NCBI GenBank assembly: GCA_002383285.1
Contig: DFXU01000080.1
Span: 45,827 to 80,219 of the forward strand
From: Caryophanales bacterium UBA4100
GTDB taxonomy: Bacteria > Bacillota > Bacilli > Paenibacillales > UBA4045
DNA: 34,393 nucleotides
Direction: 5' to 3'
Positions 31,781-34,393 of this stretch are shown here, in pieces (the first letter of the stretch is position 1; the number at the start of each line of letters is the position of its first letter). Below the pieces are notes generated by a model, which worked only from the letters and a program-made list of their open reading frames with translations, ran no database searches and was not told the DNA's origin. The position numbers and the translations under genes are program-made.

Positions 31781-32704
31781 CTAATAGTGTACATTCTTCT
31801 GTTGAGTAAACCACGTGATAGATGTTATGACTACAACTATCAGGAACAGCACTATCGATATCGCGGAAGCATAACCCATTCGGAAGTTCTGAAAGCCCTC
31901 CTCATAGATACGGTAAACAAGCACGGTAGAGGCTTGATTAGGTCCGCCCTGCGTGAGGAATTTAATAATATCGAACACTTTAAAGGAACTGATGATTAGC
32001 GTAATCAGTAAAAAGAAGTTTGTCGGACCAAGAAGTGGAAGCGTAATTCTGTAAAATTGCTGAAAACCAGAAGCCCCATCTATTCTAGCTGATTCATACA
32101 GCTCTTCGGGAATATTGGTCAGTCCTGCCAAGTAGATGATAATTTGGTAGCCGATCAACTGCCAGATAGCAATGATGGCGATGGAGACTAGCGCATAAGA
32201 AGTATCGACCAGCCACATGGGTGGTTCAGACACGCCAATCGATAGCAAGAATTGATTAATCGGCCCCTTGGACGGGTGGAATAACGCACTCCATACAGCT
32301 GCTATCGCTATCGTTGAACAGATATAAGGTACGAAGAAGGCTACCTTGAAATAGCTTTTGAACTTTACATAGCTGTGGATGGCTACTGCCATTACCAGTG
32401 CAATTGCCATACCAACCGGAACACTCACCGCTGTGAAGAATAGATTATTCGTGAGCGCCTTCATAAATTTATCGTCTTGGAACAGAGCTTTGTAGTTATC
32501 CATCCCGATGAAGTTAATGGAAGAAACCCCACCTACGAGATTCCAATCATTGAAGCTTAGATAAATCGTGAACAGCAGCGGGAATACACCGAGCAGCGCA
32601 ATACCGATGAATTCGGGAATAATAAATAACCAACCGATCGACTCTTCTTTTCTCTTCATCGTCCAGAATGTTGATGTTTTCTTAATTGCGGTTGAGTCCT
32701 CCAT
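31781..32704 (-). CDS. Carbohydrate ABC transporter permease (MalF-like)
   Basis: The 307-aa membrane protein has six hydrophobic segments, the N-terminal WLFIIPEFIGIALLGVFPLLFTIYLSF and the EAA loop LYESARIDGASGFQQFYRITLPLLGP. Its start lies inside the end of the oxidoreductase gene (23-base overlap), with GAGGTG about 8 bases before the ATG, so the transporter and oxidoreductase are translationally linked. Confidence 0.95.
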   Translation of the reverse strand: MEDSTAIKKTSTFWTMKRKEESIGWLFIIPEFIGIALLGVFPLLFTIYLSFNDWNLVGGVSSINFIGMDNYKALFQDDKFMKALTNNLFFTAVSVPVGMAIALVMAVAIHSYVKFKSYFKVAFFVPYICSTIAIAAVWSALFHPSKGPINQFLLSIGVSEPPMWLVDTSYALVSIAIIAIWQLIGYQIIIYLAGLTNIPEELYESARIDGASGFQQFYRITLPLLGPTNFFLLITLIISSFKVFDIIKFLTQGGPNQASTVLVYRIYEEGFQNFRMGYASAISIVLFLIVVVITSITWFTQQKNVHY

Positions 32705-34067
32705 CTTTCTTCACCTCACCCTCGTATGTCTCACCTAACCAAGCTCCCTGCATCACTAGAGATCGCTGTAGCTGTCTAATGTCCACTTGTCGTGTATGTG
32801 CGCCAGTCTCGGCTGCAATAGCTGCTGCCATTCCAGCTGCTTGCCCCATTGCGAAGCAGTTTGGCATCACCCGTAAAGAGCCTTGGACAACTCGATCAGA
32901 AGAAGCGGCCCTCCCCGCAACCCACATGTTGTTGATTCCAATTGGTAGTAAGCATCGGTAAGGCACGCCATGCGATTTGCCTGGTGGCAAATGATGAATA
33001 TGCATCTTCGCATCACTGCGTGCCATATGGATATCGATAAAATAGCTGTTCCTCGCAATGTCGTCCTCGAAGGTGCGCATCTCCATAAAGTCTTCCTGTA
33101 CAAGTACATAGTCGCCAACAATTCTTCGTGTCTCTCGAATTCCAATCTGTTCACCGGTTGCAACTACATGTGCATACTCAAACCCTGGTACATAATTGCG
33201 GAAAAACTGTACCTGACGTTCCACTAATTTGCGTCCTTCGATAGCTGCACGAGTTAAATCCTCTGCCTGGGTACCGTCGACACCAAATATGTGCCCAAAG
33301 TTGACGCTGACTAGATAATCTGCGATCCATGCTAATCCAGAAACCGATTCCCTACCGTCTGGCAGATTGCCATCTGCTTGCGCCTTCTGTACGGCTTGAT
33401 GGATCTGAGGTGTGTCACCGCTCTGCCTGAGATATTGCTGAAAGCGTGAATAGCTGACATTTGCCATTGTATAACACATTGTGCCAGGTTGAAGCTCACC
33501 ATTCTCTCCGCCCTTCTGGAATGGAACACCAGCCATTGCGGCCAGGTCAGCATCTCCAGTTGCATCAATCACGTACTTACACCTAATGATGCTTCTTCCA
33601 GATTTGTTGAGTACGACGATACCTTCGATTTCACTACTCTCTTCATTCATTATCAATTGCCCAACGAAGCTGTGATACAGTACCTTCGCACCGCTCTCCA
33701 ATACAGCATCGTCATAGATTCGTTTCAGAACTTCAGCATCTATAGGGACCCAGTCCAACTGCTTATTGTAAAGCTGTTGGTACTCAATGCTGCAATTACT
33801 CTTCATTCGATCAAGCAGCTCCAAGCCGATTCCACGAATGACTGGCTTCTCGTGATCCGTATATGGACAGAAAGCCGGCACCAGTGACACCGTCCCCATT
33901 CCACCAAGGAATCCTCTCTGTTCAACTAATAATGTGTTCGCCCCATTGCGTGAAGATGCCATTGCCGCGGCAATTCCTGTCGGTCCCCCGCCAACGACCA
34001 ACACATCAACTTCCATAGAAATGGGAAGCTCCTCTGCAGGGAGGATAATCGTTCGGTTGTTATTCAT
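32682..34067 (-). CDS. FAD-dependent oxidoreductase (FAD_oxidored, PF12831-like)
   Basis: The 461-aa protein begins with a short leader, then the FAD motif DVLVVGGGPTGIAAAMASSRNG and the family phrase GGMGTVSLVPAFCP. A mid-protein YVIDATGDADLAAMAGVPF and a C-terminal MWVAGRAASSDRVVQGSLRVMPNCFAMGQAAGMAAA follow. The start at 34067 has GGAGG seven bases upstream; upstream frame extension to 34145 fits nothing. The substrate is unknown. Co-transcription with a sugar importer suggests it oxidises or reduces the imported compound or a product. It overlaps the permease gene by 23 bases and appears to be the first gene of the operon. Confidence 0.9.
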   Translation of the reverse strand: MNNNRTIILPAEELPISMEVDVLVVGGGPTGIAAAMASSRNGANTLLVEQRGFLGGMGTVSLVPAFCPYTDHEKPVIRGIGLELLDRMKSNCSIEYQQLYNKQLDWVPIDAEVLKRIYDDAVLESGAKVLYHSFVGQLIMNEESSEIEGIVVLNKSGRSIIRCKYVIDATGDADLAAMAGVPFQKGGENGELQPGTMCYTMANVSYSRFQQYLRQSGDTPQIHQAVQKAQADGNLPDGRESVSGLAWIADYLVSVNFGHIFGVDGTQAEDLTRAAIEGRKLVERQVQFFRNYVPGFEYAHVVATGEQIGIRETRRIVGDYVLVQEDFMEMRTFEDDIARNSYFIDIHMARSDAKMHIHHLPPGKSHGVPYRCLLPIGINNMWVAGRAASSDRVVQGSLRVMPNCFAMGQAAGMAAAIAAETGAHTRQVDIRQLQRSLVMQGAWLGETYEGEVKKDGGLNRN

Positions 34068-34252
34068 GTCAATTCCTCCAAGTGATATATATTCAATTGT
34101 TCTAGAAACCCTAAGCTTAGTATAAAACCAGCTGGGCTTATTCACCGTGTACGTAAAAGGCTTGATTGCGTGTATAATTTTGACCTTTATTACTCCTTAA
34201 GTGAATCGGAATTCTATGTAGAATATAAGCCCTTCGGTCCACCATGAAACCT

Positions 34253-34285
34253 ATAAAAAAAACGCCGTGCAATAGCACGACGTTT
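34253..34285 (-). terminator. Terminator of tRNA-Ser
   Basis: AAACGCCGTGC (34260-34270) pairs with GCACGACGTTT (34275-34285, one G-T pair) over a 4-base loop, followed on the minus strand by a T-run. Confidence 0.9.
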
Positions 34286-34297
34286 AGCTTCTATGTA

Positions 34298-34387
34298 TGG
34301 CAGAGAGGGTGGGATTCGAACCCACGGTGCCCTCACGAACACGGCGGTTTTCAAGACCGCTGCCTTAAACCACTCGACCACCTCTCC
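34298..34387 (-). tRNA. tRNA-Ser (anticodon UGA)
   Basis: A 90-base class II tRNA with acceptor GGAGAGG/CCTCTCT, anticodon loop CTTGAAA in a GCGGT/ACCGC stem, a long variable arm (about CGTGTTCGTGAGGGCACC), T loop TTCGAAT and an encoded CCA. Its promoter lies outside the window. Confidence 0.97.
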
Positions 34388-34393
34388 ACAGAT

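Overview
The window reads as a chromosomal segment of an endospore-forming Firmicute of the Paenibacillaceae, most likely Paenibacillus or a close relative. Three things point there. It carries two sporulation genes (spoIIR and a small sspP-like gene). The run prfA-prmC-spoIIR-sua5-mntP-ywlE-rpiB-ywlG-glyA follows the Bacillus subtilis ywk/ywl order. The carbohydrate ABC transporter is paired with a YesM/YesN-type two-component system, an arrangement especially common in Paenibacillus. Gene identities come from motifs and remembered family features, not from searches.

Layout. 1-1253 (-): start of a secreted choice-of-anchor I beta-propeller-like protein, cut by the window edge. 1368-3797 (-): a tightly coupled pair of poorly characterised genes, an N-hydroxylase-like flavoprotein and a helical-toroid-like protein. 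3798-4344: leader with repeats and the glyA terminator. 4345-15717 (-): conserved housekeeping block, in transcription order dgt, ychF, prfA, prmC, spoIIR, sua5, mntP, ywlE, then a ZTP (pfl) riboswitch with its own promoter and terminator, then rpiB, ywlG, glyA. 15781-16954: a small PH-domain protein and a divergent tadA with an unusual DnaA-box leader. 16955-17500: non-coding, repeat-rich. 17501-21087 (-): a complete etfB-etfA-fixC-fixX (EtfABCX/FixABCX) operon behind a promoter that looks Fnr-activated and CcpA-repressed. 21283-22758 (-): membrane chemoreceptor-like protein. 22884-23181: divergent tRNA-Arg(CCU) and tRNA-Pro(UGG). 23306-25306 (+): alpha/beta hydrolase and an LCP-family cell-wall ligase. 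25404-25952 (-): sspP-like gene and an unknown 115-aa protein. 26011-34067 (-): FAD-dependent oxidoreductase, two ABC permeases, lipoprotein solute-binding protein, sensor kinase and AraC-type regulator in one direction. 34298-34387 (-): tRNA-Ser(UGA).

How it works together. The glyA operon joins one-carbon supply (GlyA) and ribose-5-phosphate supply (RpiB) under a sensor of the purine intermediate ZMP/ZTP. The etf operon would pass electrons from NADH to ferredoxin and menaquinone, with promoter elements that suggest control by oxygen and carbon source. The last operon imports an unidentified carbohydrate, probably sensed by its own kinase/regulator pair, and adds a flavoenzyme.

A recurring oddity is short in-frame or intergenic tandem repeats: in spoIIR, at the tadA start, between tadA and fixX, and in the leader of the flavoprotein gene. 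There are also two 70-bp palindromic repeats between spoIIR and prmC. No mobile-element genes, CRISPR array or phage genes were seen.
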